Assembly: GCA_002205965.3 (NCBI GenBank)
Contig: NADL03000669.1
Span: 744,001 to 808,000 of the forward strand
DNA from: Kappaphycus alvarezii
Taxonomy: Eukaryota > Rhodophyta > Florideophyceae > Gigartinales > Solieriaceae
Length of the DNA: 64,000 bases
Direction: 5' to 3'
In this document: positions 22,022 to 31,945 of the stretch, one piece after another
Layout: every line of letters starts with the position of its first letter
Position numbering within the stretch: the first letter of the stretch is position 1
Notes under the pieces: generated by a model
Database searches by the model: none
Told to the model about the DNA's origin: nothing
Seen by the model: only the letters and a program-made list of their open reading frames with translations
Program-made: the position numbers and the translations under genes

Positions 22022-24085
22022 CTAATTATGACAGAAGTGGACATCGCGTAAGTGATTTTGAAAGCAGTTACGTCCTGTCTCTGAATGGCATATCCAAACC
22101 TCTTTGTTCAGTTTCAGGCACTCAGAGCAGAGAAATTTGGACCTCTTGTCAGATTTGCAAATTTTGCATCTGCTTTGAAACGCCGCTTTCGTTGGGGCCC
22201 CGTTGGCTCCTTTGCGCCTTTTCACTGTGGGCACCAGGTGGATTCCAGTACCGCAGGCCAATGAGGGAATAGAATCCTCTGGAACGTCAATGTCAGATCT
22301 GCGGAGACCAATAGCATCAAATGAATTGTCAATGAGTTGCTCTGCAAGTTTTGCATAAAAATCTTTTTGGGACATGCAATTTTTTGCACCCATCAAACCC
22401 TTGTATAGCAGCCATGAGTCAACGATGCAAATTGCAAGCAAAGATTTATTAACCCTCAGTGACCAATCATTGACTTCGAATTTCTTCTCCAATCCAAGGT
22501 CATCCTGTCTACATCTGTTATGCCTGTCAATCTGGGAGCACGTTTGATAATATGTGCTGACAACCGCTGGAACTGGAATTTCCATTTCAACAAGCACAGT
22601 TTCATTACTAGAAGATCTCCAACGAGATCTTCTGATAGGCTCTGACGGAAGTGTTGTACCGGAAGTGCTGACAAAGTATCTTCTGTCTCTATCCATCCAC
22701 AGAACGGCCATCATGGAAGGGTGGCTTTCCGTCCTGGGACTTACCATACAGATATGATCTCCGCGCCTGAAGAGTTCCAGCCCTGACAAAAATGACATAG
22801 GAAACTGCCTTGTCGCATTCTTGACGACACCTGTAAACCTCAGTCCATATTCGAAAAGCGCATTTGCTGTGGCCACAGAAGAAAATGCAGAGTCTGCACA
22901 GACAAGTCGATTTGAATGAAACCAAGGCTCGGTAAGGCGAAGAACAATAGCAGTACCATGAGGGAAATTTGACTCGTAACGCCGATTACTGCTGTCAGAT
23001 GCTGACAAAACAATCTCCAAATTCAATACAATTCCACTGACACCGCAGCATGCAGTCTTGATCTCACATCCGTTTTCAGGCTTACGGTCCATGGCGACAT
23101 AGTGCGGTAGTCCCTCTGACATCCAGTCACCCCCCATTACGTACCAGCGCGACATGCTTTCATCCACGCAAATTCCCTCCGATGGCGAAAAACTTGACCT
23201 CCTATGCCGTTTTATGGCATCCACGAATCCGATGACCAAAGACCATCTTCTTTCAGTGCTTTCAGTTTCAGTGTAGCGGCTGAATGTAATACATGAGACC
23301 AGTGCTTCGAAACGGTTCCTGGAAATTATTTTTCCAAAAGCCGCCAATGGAATGTATTTGGATGTAGACTGCGTACTCCAAAGTGACCTTCTGCTTTTAA
23401 ACTCGAATCTGCATAGCAATATGAGAATTCCAAAAAACTTTAGAATTTCACCAGCTGATGTACGCATGTGCCCACTATTAGCGAGTTTCCGGTTTGTAAG
23501 TTCGGTAATTGTAGAAAGGTGTTCGACGGGAAACATGCAAAGTAAAAAATCATACGGGGTCTTCTCATACTCGGTATGACCTTGTATGTACGTGTTCCCT
23601 GCTGGACCAATTACCTTCCGTGGCCGACATGCCGTTGATCCATTCAACGGTAATAATACCTCCTGATTGGTCCAAAGTTTTCCATGCACTTCTTTGCATA
23701 CCCCTCCTACTCCGGCCATCCCATTGGCTTCTTCTCGAGGTTCTTCAACAGAAGGTTGACAATTCGGTAGGTCGACCTCAGCAGCAGTTGTCTCCATTTC
23801 ATTGGACGTTGCTACTTCACCTTCAGATGCTTCTCCTGGCTTGATGTTGACAAGTTTCAAGCTGACGCGCTTTGTCCTGTCCTGAATGGACCAGTCTGCG
23901 GTGACCGAAGTCTGACGTCTTCCGGTAGATGTGTCAACTTCGATGTTGACCACGGTTCCGTTGACGCGCTTACTTCTCCAAAGGGAACCGAATAGTCGCT
24001 TACACTCAGCCGCTGACGTGACAAGGGTTGCGCGAGTGTTGACAAGGTTTGCGGGGTGTTGACGGGGGTCATTTGGATTCGTCAT
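22022..24085 (-). CDS. piggyBac-type transposase (DDE_Tnp_1_7), apparently intact
   Basis: This 687-residue protein starts at an ATG (24083-24085) and should cut and paste its element. The N-terminal 90 residues form a small basic domain also kept in the relic at 5100. The core has ICVDESMSRWY (D308), RKPENGCEIK, VCADSAFSS (D398) and CSQIDRHNRCRQDDL (D520), the DDD triad of the piggyBac superfamily, followed by VNDWSLRVNKSL. The C-terminus (about 645-687) is a cysteine/histidine-rich finger: CKICKSDKRSKFLCSECL, then CHSETGRNCF and a final H. No stop or frameshift breaks it, so the copy may be young or still active. It lies inside the paired inverted ends at 19143 and 24327. Confidence 0.9.
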   Translation of the reverse strand: MTNPNDPRQHPANLVNTRATLVTSAAECKRLFGSLWRSKRVNGTVVNIEVDTSTGRRQTSVTADWSIQDRTKRVSLKLVNIKPGEASEGEVATSNEMETTAAEVDLPNCQPSVEEPREEANGMAGVGGVCKEVHGKLWTNQEVLLPLNGSTACRPRKVIGPAGNTYIQGHTEYEKTPYDFLLCMFPVEHLSTITELTNRKLANSGHMRTSAGEILKFFGILILLCRFEFKSRRSLWSTQSTSKYIPLAAFGKIISRNRFEALVSCITFSRYTETESTERRWSLVIGFVDAIKRHRRSSFSPSEGICVDESMSRWYVMGGDWMSEGLPHYVAMDRKPENGCEIKTACCGVSGIVLNLEIVLSASDSSNRRYESNFPHGTAIVLRLTEPWFHSNRLVCADSAFSSVATANALFEYGLRFTGVVKNATRQFPMSFLSGLELFRRGDHICMVSPRTESHPSMMAVLWMDRDRRYFVSTSGTTLPSEPIRRSRWRSSSNETVLVEMEIPVPAVVSTYYQTCSQIDRHNRCRQDDLGLEKKFEVNDWSLRVNKSLLAICIVDSWLLYKGLMGAKNCMSQKDFYAKLAEQLIDNSFDAIGLRRSDIDVPEDSIPSLACGTGIHLVPTVKRRKGANGAPTKAAFQSRCKICKSDKRSKFLCSECLKLNKEVWICHSETGRNCFQNHLRDVHFCHN

Positions 24086-24258
24086 TTTTGGTTAAATTTT
24101 TCGATGTTGACAAACTTGTTGTGTGTTCGAATGAACTGTTGAGGAGTAAACTCCGAAGTTTTGCACGGTTGACTGCCTAAGGGTGCTATTAGATATGGTG
24201 AAAAGCTAATGGTGTCATTCTGTAAGTTTTTTATATAAAATCTAGCCGTTAGAAATAT

Positions 24259-24327
24259 GGACTCATATGAGTACATTTGGACAGTACATTTGGACTCATA
24301 TGAGTAGAATTGTCCTCTGGACACTAG
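24259..24327. repeat. Right inverted end with two palindromic ACTCATATGAGT cores
   Basis: Read from the outside on the minus strand, it starts CTAGTGTCCAGAGGACAATT. Two ACTCATATGAGT cores lie at 24294-24305 and 24261-24272. The palindromes are slightly degraded at their outer GTAC bases compared with the left end, and the spacing between them is longer. Confidence 0.6.
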
Positions 24328-26694
24328 TGGATCTCATTTGTACTTACTGTAAAAATTACCCATTTATAGTTTAGAGATAGGGGTAACATGAAATGATATT
24401 TACTCATTACTCATCTTCAGTGTAAAACATTACTTTCTATACTGTAAATACACCTCATTAACTACGGCAACAAACAGTGCAGGACAATACTGTATTATAA
24501 CGTTGTAAACTGAACAGCCGGCACTTACAGCACGGATCCAGATCACGGCTCTAATCAAACAACATTTGAGGCAAGGACCTCATAGGTCGCCTAAGGGAAA
24601 CGCATACAGTTGAGCAGTATGCATCGAGCCTAATAGCAGCGATAATTGCAGATGAAAGCGATCGACTCAAAGCAGTGTGAACAGACGGCTACACGAAAGA
24701 TGAACAGGTATGGCAAATTTTCATGGCAATATTCGATGAATAACCAATCACAGCGTGGGTAAGACAATAGATGCGGAATACGGACTGCATAAGCGAACTG
24801 AGACACATGGAACCCACGGCAATCGGAAAAGCAAGTCAAAAGCACATGGCGAGCATGCAACGGACTACAGATGGTGAATTGCGAGTTCGCGGTAGCGCAT
24901 TAACCCCATGCGGTATGCAATGCATAGCGAATGCACTGAGGAAGCACAAAACGGAATACAAAGGACGATGGCATGCGAGCGGCAGAACACAAGCAGCAGA
25001 GGTACCTTGTGAACTCTATATAAAGCATATAAATAGTGGTGGACCTGAGCGATGAGATGGTAGCACGCAGGCGACTTATGCCGAATCTACTTTCCATAGC
25101 TCCGCTCCCTTACTCGTCGAGATTCACCCTTCTACAGCGAAATCAATCACATACTACTGCATTGTTATAGATATCTGCGGTGACAGTTGTAAATGCGGTG
25201 TAGCGATGGAGGTTCAGAGTCGATTCAATTTGCTGGGCTGTTGAAGGCGAGATTATCGGCACGAAGATGCCGGCGGTTGGCTTCCCTTCTTCCGCTCGGG
25301 ATCCGGGCCGCTCTCTATGCTTTATATCCACCTACATCTCTATATTCTTCCCCCTATCACATGCGTCATGTTATTACGTTTTGCGCTCTGCCCTTTCGCA
25401 TATATATCGCATACCGTAAACTCCCAGTCAATTCGTACTTGCCTTGTTCATTTGCTCGATAATGTACGTGTTGCTTTTTGTCAGCATAGCATTACCATCG
25501 ATTCGTTCACACTGTTATGAACTCATCTCACTTCACGCCGCGAGTGGTCGCGTACTACGTATTGATATTCGTCTCGCTCCCAGTATGCGTATTGTCTTGA
25601 TCTGAATCGTAGCTTGCTTGCGTAATCGTTATACATCGTATACAGCTATTAAACGCATGAGCTATGTGTGATCAACAACTGTACTGTACAGTACTGTACA
25701 TAGCACAGTAATCAACCGCTCTGCGACATATTCCACAACCGTACACTGTAGTTCTAATTGACATACTGTACAGTACTGTACTGTACTGTTAACATACTGT
25801 ACAGTAGGAAGACTGGCCCAAGGGGTCAATGACATACAGTGCTGTACTGCACTGTAATGTCAATGGAACCAGATGATCTGTTCACTCGAGTCCTCTCTCT
25901 CATTACCATGTCCCTAACTCGCAAAGCGATTCAAAGCCAACAAAAAAAGGCCCCACTCACACCAGAAGGCATGCATCCCTCAACAAGTGCCAACGTTACA
26001 CTCCTTCGTTGCTTTTGGCTTGTCAAAGTCTTGCGACTAATAGGATTCTGTGAGGGCGATTATTCCCTCAGAAGACTTAAAAAGCACAATACCTCCTTTT
26101 TCTGACCTCACAGAGTTGCAAACCACGTGCGAGTGGCATGATGCGACTTGAGAACCGAAAGGCAGTAATCATTCCAACCTCTCGTCACATACACCCAACA
26201 GAAAGTCAAGTGACCTTGTGAACTGTATCTAAGCGGTTTGTTGCTGGCCACTTGTTCTCATCCACTTCCAGCCGCTCACATGCCCTTTACAAAAACTACT
26301 GTCACTACATGCTTCGCAAGTGATGTCCAACAATCAGCCTCTGCAAGAAGGTCATTGGCTGGGTCAGTATAACAGGGCCGGTTCGTGACACGCAGGTATA
26401 GCAAGACAAGGTGCGTCCCCCTCCACGCGCCAACGGCGAAAAGAAAGTGGTTCGAGAAGGGCCCAATGTGCTCTACTACCTGCCGCCAGCGTCATCCGAA
26501 ATTGTCGCAGCGAAATTTAGTGATGGGCTATATCCAGCGCTTTAGCATCAGGCTAGTTACCAAACGTACGAAGTATGCAAGACAGCCTGCAGGCGGAAGC
26601 CGCCAGTCGAAAAATGCAGGCTGCATTTCTCTATCATGCGTGAGACTCTGCGTCCTGAATTAATCAGCTGTCCTCGTCCACCTCCCAAGTCACC
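24328..26694. other. Gene-poor stretch with palindromic simple-sequence clusters
   Basis: No recognised gene. ORFs at 24771-25055, 25193-25462, 25839-26105 and 26385-26663 (all +) show no family features. Dense TACTGTACAGTA clusters sit at 25677-25706, 25763-25806 and 25829-25860. The segment probably also holds the 3' region of the minus-strand membrane-protein gene that ends at 26695. Confidence 0.4.
25677..25860. repeat. Cluster of TACTGTACAGTA palindromes
   Basis: Three tightly spaced blocks are made of the self-complementary 10-base unit TACAGTACTG and its broken forms. It is the densest of about a dozen such sites in the window, and all lie outside recognised coding sequence. Confidence 0.7.
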
Positions 26695-28440
26695 TCACTC
26701 AGACTGCGGCCGCTCGTTACTGTCAGTCGTAGTCTCTGAACGAGAGCCTCGCGTTGCCCTCGCCGCAAGCGCCTCGGCGAGTTTTGAAACAGACACGGTT
26801 CTCTCAAACCTACTACCAGTAGAGGAGCTTCTGCTCAGCTTAATCCCAGAGGCGGTTCGCCGCATGATTCCGCTTTGGTTCGACTCGGACCGAACCATGG
26901 GCTTGAGCTGAACCACCTCATCTTCTCCACCAAGGTACGCACCCGGCATTCGGAAGTACTCGTTCTCCAGTATAGTCTGAATGCCATCCGCCTCGAGGTC
27001 GTCCCAAACGGAAAACTGGGACATGGAATGACGAGAGGAAGCTACATCCTCGTCACCCACGCTGGCTCGAGATTGTGATGGCGACAGATGTTCCGATAAG
27101 CCACGCAACCGTCGTCTTACTGCAGATCCGCTGACGCTTGAGGTGCTGCTTTGTATCCGCACAGGCGAACGATCCTGCCTCTCCTTCTCACTGAAATCCC
27201 GCCCAAACAGTTCTTCAATGTCCTCAGTGTTTTCCACAACTTCGGCCTTGTCTTCGCTGATGACGACCACACCATCCACGGCGTTTGCCGGTCCTGAGTC
27301 CTCGTCTTTTTTGACTTCGGTAGATGTGACATTTGATGGTTGATCCGACGAATCTTCGGAGGGGGACGTGGCGCTATCAAGGTAGCTACTATCAATGTCT
27401 TCAGTGCTCTTCTTATGGACCTTTTCCGCGCGACGTTTGACAAACGATAGCTCCTTGAGGGCAGTGAGGCCACACAGAATAAGACCGGCGATAACAGAGC
27501 CTACAACCAACCCTGCAATCTTGAGAATGAACGACATCCTGGTCTGCTCCGACGGGTCCAGGGTGATGTACACGTACAAGTCGCTAGTCCTGAAAAACAA
27601 GTACAATGCAACGGCATATGCAGCATTATACAGCACGAAAAGGGAGACATAAACAAGTCGGAAGCGCATCGATAACGAAAATAGCACATCCAACAGGGCA
27701 AGAGAAGGGGCAATAACGTTGAGCGAAAAGAGAGGGTAGGTGAGGTCCGGATTCTCCGAGGAGTAGACGATAGACCAAAATACGACAGCGCCAAACAAAG
27801 TTGCGGAAACAAAAGTCTGATAAAGTGGGACAGTGACTTGGGCAAAAATTTTGGACAGGCCCTTGTCCTCGTGCACCTGGCCACTGTCCGGTGGTGGGTG
27901 CACGGCGCCCGTCTCCTCGTCGCCCTGTTTGATCTGGTCATCGTCGTCCGAGCGCAAGAGTTCAATCAAGGAGCAGCTTAGAATGAGAACGAAAGCGAGA
28001 GTAAGACCAACATAATTCCAAGTGGCGTATCGGCGATACGAAAAATCACCAGCCAGGGAGAAAAAGACGACATGTGACACAAGCATAGCCGATACTGCAA
28101 GACGAAACAGCAGTATGGGAATAGCCGGAACCCATGAAGAACGGCCTGCCTCGGCGATGGTGTGACCGACGAAAAAGCGGAGACGGAAACGAGAGCGTGT
28201 TGGCGCGGGTTTGTCTAGTTTCGGAGGGTGTTGGGCATCGGAAATGGAGGTGGAGGAAAGGTCGGGGTCCGGGACGGTTGCCATGTCGAGGAAGGAAGAC
28301 GGGGACGAGGGTATAGGGGCGGAGGCTTTTTCGTTGAGGGTCCGTCTCTTTGCTGTTGAAGTAGGCGGAGGTAAGTTGTCCGAGGAGTTTAGAGGGACTG
28401 TGGGCGGCGGATTGGGCGGTGCGGTGGGCGACGGGGACAT
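26695..28440 (-). CDS. Multi-pass membrane protein, rolling-stone/AIG1-like (long paralogue)
   Basis: I place the start at the ATG at 28438-28440 (MSPSPTAPP), giving 581 residues; a longer frame would need a GTG. A proline/serine-rich N-terminal tail of about 100 residues precedes six hydrophobic segments. These include WVPAIPILLFRLAVSAMLV, TWNYVGLTLAFVLILSCSLI, a span after QVTVPLYQT, a pair around LNVIAPSLALLDVLFSLSMR, and ILKIAGLVVGSVIAGLIL. The membrane part matches the 312-residue protein at 2590-3528 in order and in several motifs. Unlike it, this protein has a C-terminal cytosolic tail of about 230 residues. The tail is rich in serine, acidic residues and R-x-x-S sites (for example RRTASGIKLSRSSSTGSR), suggesting regulation by kinases. 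The family name is tentative and the molecular role unknown. It is intronless. Confidence 0.75.
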   Translation of the reverse strand: MSPSPTAPPNPPPTVPLNSSDNLPPPTSTAKRRTLNEKASAPIPSSPSSFLDMATVPDPDLSSTSISDAQHPPKLDKPAPTRSRFRLRFFVGHTIAEAGRSSWVPAIPILLFRLAVSAMLVSHVVFFSLAGDFSYRRYATWNYVGLTLAFVLILSCSLIELLRSDDDDQIKQGDEETGAVHPPPDSGQVHEDKGLSKIFAQVTVPLYQTFVSATLFGAVVFWSIVYSSENPDLTYPLFSLNVIAPSLALLDVLFSLSMRFRLVYVSLFVLYNAAYAVALYLFFRTSDLYVYITLDPSEQTRMSFILKIAGLVVGSVIAGLILCGLTALKELSFVKRRAEKVHKKSTEDIDSSYLDSATSPSEDSSDQPSNVTSTEVKKDEDSGPANAVDGVVVISEDKAEVVENTEDIEELFGRDFSEKERQDRSPVRIQSSTSSVSGSAVRRRLRGLSEHLSPSQSRASVGDEDVASSRHSMSQFSVWDDLEADGIQTILENEYFRMPGAYLGGEDEVVQLKPMVRSESNQSGIMRRTASGIKLSRSSSTGSRFERTVSVSKLAEALAARATRGSRSETTTDSNERPQSE

Positions 28441-31400
28441 GGTAAACAAAAGGGAACACGTGGATGGGAGCGGCACTTAAACTTGGTGGCGCTCACGTGG
28501 ATATGAAGGGACAGCGGGGGTAGGGAAACAACGTGGCCAAGAGACAGAGGGCGACAGAAGAGGGGAAGAAGGGGAGGGACGCGGCGGATGGCATATGGCC
28601 GAAGCAAAAGGTGGAGATGTCGTGGCCTGGTGGATGCGGCGTGTGACTGGTGCGAACGTCAAGACATAAAAAGGGGCTATATTTCTCCTGGTCTACACCC
28701 ACGCCAGCTTTCGTTGGCTGGACATGGCCTGTGATGAATCCAATGCAGATACCCGGGAATGGGCCGTATGTGTTCAATATTGCCAGGGGTTGTCACACTC
28801 GCATTGTACAGTAACTCGGTCACGCCGTATGTTGAACATTTAAAATGGCCAGGAAGTGAACAGGGAACAGTGAACAGTGTCATACGATTAACTTATTGGC
28901 ATTGCTTCAAATTGTGGACCAGCATGCATCGTGATCCTTTTCTTTCAGGAGGCGCTTTTGAGCTTAGGGTTGGCCCGAACGGTCGCTATTTCGCTCGTAA
29001 AGGTCCAACGTCATCACTGGTATATCTACAGCCTTTGTCCCAAGTGAAACTTGGCTTTAATTGATTGGCCCTGCTTTCTGTGTTTGAAAAATGATTTGGT
29101 TGTATAAAAGCTGTAAGCGGGTTTTATCGTGGCAAAAATATGCTTTCGGGAACTGTTTTGGAGGTGCCACCAACCCACCAACGGTTGTATGGAACATTTA
29201 ACGAAATTCCCAAATCTCACAGTGATTTCTTATTTATTCCAGAAACCCATAAGAATTCCGCTTGGAAATACCTTCAGATTAACAAAATTCCCTCTACCGA
29301 CCCCCTTTCACTGCTGTCCTTTTTTCAAAAAACTGTATCGCATCCCAACGAAATTGGCCATCATGCGTTGCCACCATTCTGAGAGGACCAAATCATCGCA
29401 GTACAGTAGTCACGCAGTACAACGTTATGTTGCCTGTTGAATCACATCAATATTGTTATGATATTCGCAAATGTATCATTTCTGCAATGCAAACCACTGT
29501 ACTTACTACGCACTGCCTTACAGTGAGTTGGGGAGATGACTTCAATTTCAAGTTATTGTACAAACTTCTGGACCTCTCGGGACTTTGGGGGCATGGTCCA
29601 ATTCTCCCAGCAATGTCAACCAGGTCAAGACAGAAAAGTTCTGTGCTGTACAGGACAGAGCTTTGGTGACTAGTTTTTCCACTACTTCATGCAATAAAAT
29701 TAAACTTTCAACTTACTGTACAGTAAAGTGTTCTGTACTGTCCTGTCCTGTACTGTATAGGTTACTAAAAGAATTTGTTGTACAGTACCAGCAAAAATTG
29801 GTAGCAGACAATCTGGTTTCGAGGATACAGTACAGTACTTTACAGTAGTGTCAATCCATCCCACTGTCCTCAAGTGAGGTACACCTCAGGGATTTCACGT
29901 ACGAGCGCGATTTGCCTTCAGAAAAAATCAAGACGTTGCAACTCGTAAATACATATTATTACCGCAGGTCTGCGACAGCGCGTGTGAGTATAACGACATG
30001 CACCATTGGCATGAGTAAAAACCTGTCGCTTGGTGAAACTAATCGCATCCAACGTGAAAACAGCTCCAAACGAAAGTTCACTTCGTACATCAATGGTTTT
30101 GAAAAAGACGGTTCAATTAACAGCGAGAGGGCCGACGGCAACCAGTGATGGTTCAAATTCCCTTAACATCCAGCGACATCGTCTTCACCCGAACCGTACT
30201 TCTCTATTTTCTCCCGTTAAACGTAAACCTTCGTCCCTTTCACGGGATTTTCAAGCCCTTTAAGGGAGACTCATCGGGTGGATTTGTGCAATGCGCGAGC
30301 GCTATCACCGCTTTCAGTTCTCCATCTACATAACACGACCTTGTCTGAATCCTTAGGGTCGCCCCAGACGATAACCATGTCGAACAAAACAAGCAAATAA
30401 GTGAACGCCTAGATATAATCCCATTAAAGCTACCGACGCTTCTTAATCTCGCTCTTGGTCCGGGCATCGGTTCTTCCATTCAAAAAGAATTTTGTCTGGA
30501 TATAGATAAAATTAGAATCAATAATTCTTTCCACAATACAGCATCTACACAATATACTGATGCCATAAAGTTTCTCTCACCTTCAGACTTTATCCATCGA
30601 ATGCTTGTCGCCAAAAATCAAGGATTAAAGTAGAAAAATCAGATGGGCGTTGTAAGCAGCGAGTCTTCAAAAGTAATACGCTTTTTTCTTAGAGTAGAAA
30701 CGTTCAGTAGGGGAAATCAGCATGATTTTGCGATGCTTGCGAAAAGATGTAGCTTCCTGGGCCGAATACTAACATCCAAACTGCATTCTCATGCAGAGCA
30801 TTGACTACGATATAGTTAATTATAAAACCGACCCGGGCAGGTTGGCTCTGGTCTCTTATTTGGAACCCACCGCGCATACCATGTTGTAGGCACGGTGGGC
30901 TCACTTGTTCTGAAGGGGCATTTATTAGGGACGGGTTTGTACTGTTGATAGCAGGTAAACTTGGTTAAAGTCGCACAACAGGGATTGTGACTCACAACAA
31001 CGGTCCATATCCCTTTCGCTGCACTACCTAAGAATTGTCCCGTATTCACTGTCATGCAGTGTTACCCATCAGCGACGACTTATCCCACTTAACGCGTTAG
31101 CGGCGTGGATATAGCCGACCACATCTTCCATCAAAATAACCCAAAATTTTCCCCAACCTGTACACAGTATTATGCCGGCTAATCACAAGGAAATGTCTGG
31201 TAAGGTCTTAAGGGAATTCTGCAGGATGTGTTATTGTGAGAGCTCGAAAGGCTGAGAACCAGAGGAGTTTGTGAGAAGGCGTGTTGTGTAGTACTGTACT
31301 GTACAGTGCTGTACAGTACTGTGGATACTGTGTACTGTACGTACCGCACTATCCATTCAGGATAAATCTCTACCGCCCATACTTTGGCTTGACGGAACGT

Positions 31401-31540
31401 ACATACTGTACATGTCTTCATGCTTCTTGGTAACAGCACTTTTCGAAATATAACTTTTCGACAACCGACTGCGATTCTACGGAATGTACCCCTCGAGGGG
31501 TGCTGCACTGTACAAGAAGAAGCGATATCTGCGTGATTCC
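28441..31540. other. Repeat-bearing stretch with one coding-like patch
   Basis: A pyrimidine-poor segment upstream of the membrane-protein start (28441-28640) may be its promoter. TACAGTAC-type palindromes occur at 28804, 29714-29850 and 31286-31345. Between about 30350 and 30632 a plus-strand frame of some 90 codons (ending at a TAG) reads as protein, with ERLDIIPLKLPTLLNLALGP and FLSPSDFIHRMLVAKNQ, but without an ATG or a family I know. It may be a remnant of an element gene. Confidence 0.35.
31094..31160. repeat. Dispersed repeat A, copy 1
   Basis: About 67 bp that recur at 34479-34545, sharing GACCACATCTTCCAT and AAAATAACCCAAAA with only scattered changes and one small gap. They are in the same orientation, 3.4 kb apart, within non-coding sequence. 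Confidence 0.7.
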
Positions 31541-31774
31541 TCAAGTCAGTGGCAAGATTTGCACATTCTTCTCGATATCCTGTACAATCAGGCGCAGCCT
31601 GCGTAGCTTGGAAGTCTTCTCAGCAGCCTGATGTAGAACCTTTTCGAAACTACCGACATTGCCACCAAGTAATTCGAGGCAGTCTCTGTCTCCCTGCGGC
31701 GACAAGTGTGGCGCCAGAGCATCAGTGAATTGAATACGGTATTTATGGTGAGGTATTAGTGGATTTGAGTAAGA
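31541..31774 (-). other. Possible exon or gene fragment of unknown family
   Basis: The minus-strand frame of about 77 codons ends at a TGA (31541-31543) and begins after an AG that could be a splice acceptor (31775-31776). It reads IQFTDALAPHLSPQGDRDCL and continues with a heptad-like EKVLHQAAEKTSKLRRLRLI, giving an amphipathic, protein-like composition unlike the surrounding sequence. No upstream exon was found. It may be a host gene fragment or decayed element gene. Confidence 0.3.
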
Positions 31775-31890
31775 CTGCTATTGCCTTACGTCACCTATCA
31801 CTGTACTAAAGATTGAAAAGTCATGTGCTATTGCGCATGCAGGCGAGACAATGTCCATCCAGGCTACGGAGGCTGCACTTGTCAGAAGGG

Positions 31891-31945
31891 GGGGAGAAAT
31901 TAGGGTGCTTTACCGATTAGGGATGCAGGACGGCTATTTTCCGAA
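31891..31945. repeat. Dispersed repeat B, copy 1
   Basis: The core GGGTGCTTTACCGATTAGGG continues for another 18 bases that recur at 54225-54276 with about four substitutions. Same orientation, 22 kb apart. It may be a fragment of an interspersed non-autonomous element. Confidence 0.7.

Larger units (their letters stand above)
19143..24327 (-). mobile_element. Composite DNA transposon with palindromic inverted ends and a nested retroelement
   Basis: The left end (19143-19204) and right end (24259-24327) are imperfect inverted repeats. Each starts with CTAGTGTCCA from the outside, has an AG-rich spacer, and then carries two copies of ACTCATATGAGT, which on the left sit in perfect 16-bp palindromes. 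Between them on the minus strand lie a full piggyBac-type transposase gene and, downstream of it, a GC-rich reverse transcriptase ORF. My reading is that the DNA element is primary and the retroelement was inserted into its 3' region. Outer bases can be read as a TA or CTAG target duplication. The TTAA duplication usual for piggyBac is not seen at these ends, so either the family differs or the true ends lie inside. The total is 5185 bp. Confidence 0.6.

Noticed and set aside
24600..25650. A possible large foldback between about 24770-25030 and 25310-25460
   Set aside because: Only short words such as TATAAAGCATA pair; I could not extend an alignment by eye.
28441..28476. A longer N-terminus for the 581-residue membrane protein from a GTG
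   Set aside because: The first in-frame ATG is 12 codons downstream, and a GTG start is not expected for a nuclear gene.
30150..30165. A GGTTCAAATTCCC word like a tRNA T-arm
   Set aside because: No acceptor stem, anticodon stem or D-arm can be folded around it.
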